A stretch of DNA of 64,000 nt from Noviluteimonas caseinilytica. GTDB taxonomy: Bacteria > Pseudomonadota > Gammaproteobacteria > Xanthomonadales > Xanthomonadaceae. Under the pieces are notes generated by a model, which saw only the letters and a program-made list of their open reading frames with translations, was not told the origin of the DNA and searched no databases. The DNA is taken from contig NZ_AP024545.1 of NCBI RefSeq assembly GCF_018406605.1, forward strand, positions 1,488,001 to 1,552,000, given 5' to 3'. Position 1 is the first letter of the stretch. Every line of letters starts with the position of its first letter. Shown piece after piece: positions 62,806 through 64,000 of the stretch. The position numbers and the translations under genes are program-made.

Positions 62806-64000
62806 ATGGCGAAAAGGACGTCGGGGAAGGTTTCAGTACATCAGCTCATTGCGGAGGCAAGAAGCGGACCGGATCGTCGCGTACTGGCAGTCCACAATTT
62901 CAAGCGCTTTCACTCGCCGGCAGAGCAAGTTAGAAATTTCCAGTCGATATTTGGATCGCGCCAAGTTTTGGAATCGATCCATGGGCCAGCATTTCCATCT
63001 GGTCCGGCTCAGATATTTTCAACAAAAGTCCGGGCTCCCGCGACCTCAACTGTTTCCGAGGTAATTTGGGCTATAAACCGTTGCGCATTCTACGGCGCGG
63101 ACCTCAGTCGGTTCGTTGCCAATAGGCTGCAGTTCGAGCATCAAGTCGTAAGTTCCGACTTTGAATCGGCACAAGCATCGCTCTCAAGTATCCAGCAGGA
63201 CTTCGGATACTCCCAGTGGTTACTTGAAAATCGGATATTGGTTGCGGACCTAGAGGGGACTGAACAACTCCGCTCGATGGAGGCGCAAATCTACGATGAG
63301 CTCGAGGCGCGCTCTCTCGCTCAAGTGATCTTTCATTTCGCCGCGGCCAGGGTCAAGGCAAAGGGCGAGTCCGTCAAGGTCAGAGATGAACTCTCAAGAC
63401 TGTTAGATCCCGTCGGTGGCCACGACGTCGACAAATACCTAATCACCAAGATTCTGGACCTTCCGAGCCCGGAATATGACGCAATCGCGCCAACCTTAAA
63501 TTTCGAGGCAAACTCGAGCGTCATTGATCACTATGAGACGTTGCTGAAATCTCTGGTGTGGCTGTGTGCGATCGACTCGTTCGTTGAGCTGGCAGGATTT
63601 GCGCTTCGTCAATCCCTGGATGTTCTCTATAAGCGGACACGCGATCAGCGCATTGTTCCCTTGCTTCGCGCTGTGGGAGTTGTTGTCGCCAGCAGCGTTA
63701 GCTCGGAAAGCCGAGCACGCGTTCTAGAGCTGTTTTTTAAGTCGGACTATTCGGCCGTTTCTGAAGCTGCAGTTCGTCATCTCAATTCCGATCCGTTGGA
63801 CATGATTGCGCTGGCGGTGCTGGCGAAGTCGGATGTGAGGGCTGGGACTTCCACAGAACTCGGGTATCCGATACTCGACCGCGCAAAAGCGAGCCTGATA
63901 GAAGTCTTCAAGCTCAGCGAGAAGGCATATGCGAGTGCTGCGGACATTATCGCCATGTCCCTGCAGTTTTATTCCCACGACTGGGCCTTGCAGGTAAGGC
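62806..64000 (+). CDS. Unrecognised protein, lower GC, runs off the edge
   Basis: An open frame of at least 398 codons from an ATG with AGGGG 8 bases upstream. The product begins MAKRTSGKVSVHQLIAEARS and is rich in helix-forming residues (LLKSLVWLCAIDSFVELAGF and VIFHFAAARVKAKGES). No domain, signal peptide or catalytic motif was recognised. In 20 sampled codons (63601-63660) 10 end in A/T and that line is 55% GC, unlike the chromosome around it. This suggests horizontal gain. It begins 30 bases after aceE and may be co-transcribed. Confidence 0.8.
   Translation, partial: MAKRTSGKVSVHQLIAEARSGPDRRVLAVHNFKRFHSPAEQVRNFQSIFGSRQVLESIHGPAFPSGPAQIFSTKVRAPATSTVSEVIWAINRCAFYGADLSRFVANRLQFEHQVVSSDFESAQASLSSIQQDFGYSQWLLENRILVADLEGTEQLRSMEAQIYDELEARSLAQVIFHFAAARVKAKGESVKVRDELSRLLDPVGGHDVDKYLITKILDLPSPEYDAIAPTLNFEANSSVIDHYETLLKSLVWLCAIDSFVELAGFALRQSLDVLYKRTRDQRIVPLLRAVGVVVASSVSSESRARVLELFFKSDYSAVSEAAVRHLNSDPLDMIALAVLAKSDVRAGTSTELGYPILDRAKASLIEVFKLSEKAYASAADIIAMSLQFYSHDWALQVR

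Noticed and set aside
62849..63064. 71-codon plus-strand frame in the right-hand region
   Set aside because: It lies in another frame inside the long open frame beginning at 62806, which has the ribosome site and continues to the window edge.

Overview
This is a GC-rich chromosome segment (about two thirds GC in hand-counted lines) that reads like Xanthomonadaceae, most likely Lysobacter or a close relative. The call rests on gene order and family content: coxB-coxA-ctaG-coxC-SURF1-ctaA-ctaB; dnaG-yqeY-rpsU divergent from tsaD-folB-folK with a pteridine reductase next to folK; cytochrome c4 with two DsbA genes opposite engB; a plant-type glutamate-cysteine ligase; and a glutaredoxin-rhodanese fusion. 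It is almost all core genome, packed with 4-nt stop/start overlaps. No rRNA, tRNA, CRISPR array, insertion sequence or integrase was found, and no gap between genes exceeds 300 bases.

Layout. 1-2.0 kb: 5' two thirds of putA. 2.1-11 kb: aa3 cytochrome c oxidase structural genes, their assembly factors and heme A synthesis, with two very small membrane-protein genes. 11-17.9 kb: DNA primase, YqeY and S21 on the minus strand; tsaD, folB, folK, midA and vanZ-like on the plus strand. 17.9-24.5 kb: CCA transferase, lytic transglycosylase, nuclease-like protein, two DsbA-type proteins and cytochrome c4, all minus. 24.6-30.6 kb: engB, gshA, a TPR lipoprotein, and the glutathione-dependent formaldehyde pathway (adhC-fghA). 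30.6-36 kb: a secreted M11-like metalloprotease, a large secreted protein, a PP-loop ATPase and a LuxR-type regulator, with a repeated two-hairpin element. 36-50.7 kb: mixed metabolism (DegV, paired amidohydrolases, AMP nucleosidase, Grx fusion, deacetylase, aminotransferase, rsgA, a DUF1704 peptidase-like protein). 50.7-60 kb: a GT-C-like membrane protein, malic enzyme, four family-2 glycosyltransferases and a secreted repeat protein behind an excellent sigma-54 promoter match. 60-62.8 kb: aceE. 62.8-64 kb: an unrecognised, lower-GC gene running off the edge.

The genes form a few functional groups: respiration and cytochrome assembly, glutathione/formaldehyde/thiol chemistry, folate synthesis, and surface or secreted glycan and protein functions.

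The parts least explained by standard annotation are: the composition break that starts inside the 3' end of aceE and continues into the unknown gene; the sigma-54 promoter in front of the secreted-protein/glycosyltransferase block; a 13-bp perfect inverted repeat carrying both -10 boxes of a divergent promoter, together with other predicted leaderless starts; the two-hairpin element with compensatory changes; and an orphan plus-strand terminator at 43.5 kb that may end a small RNA.
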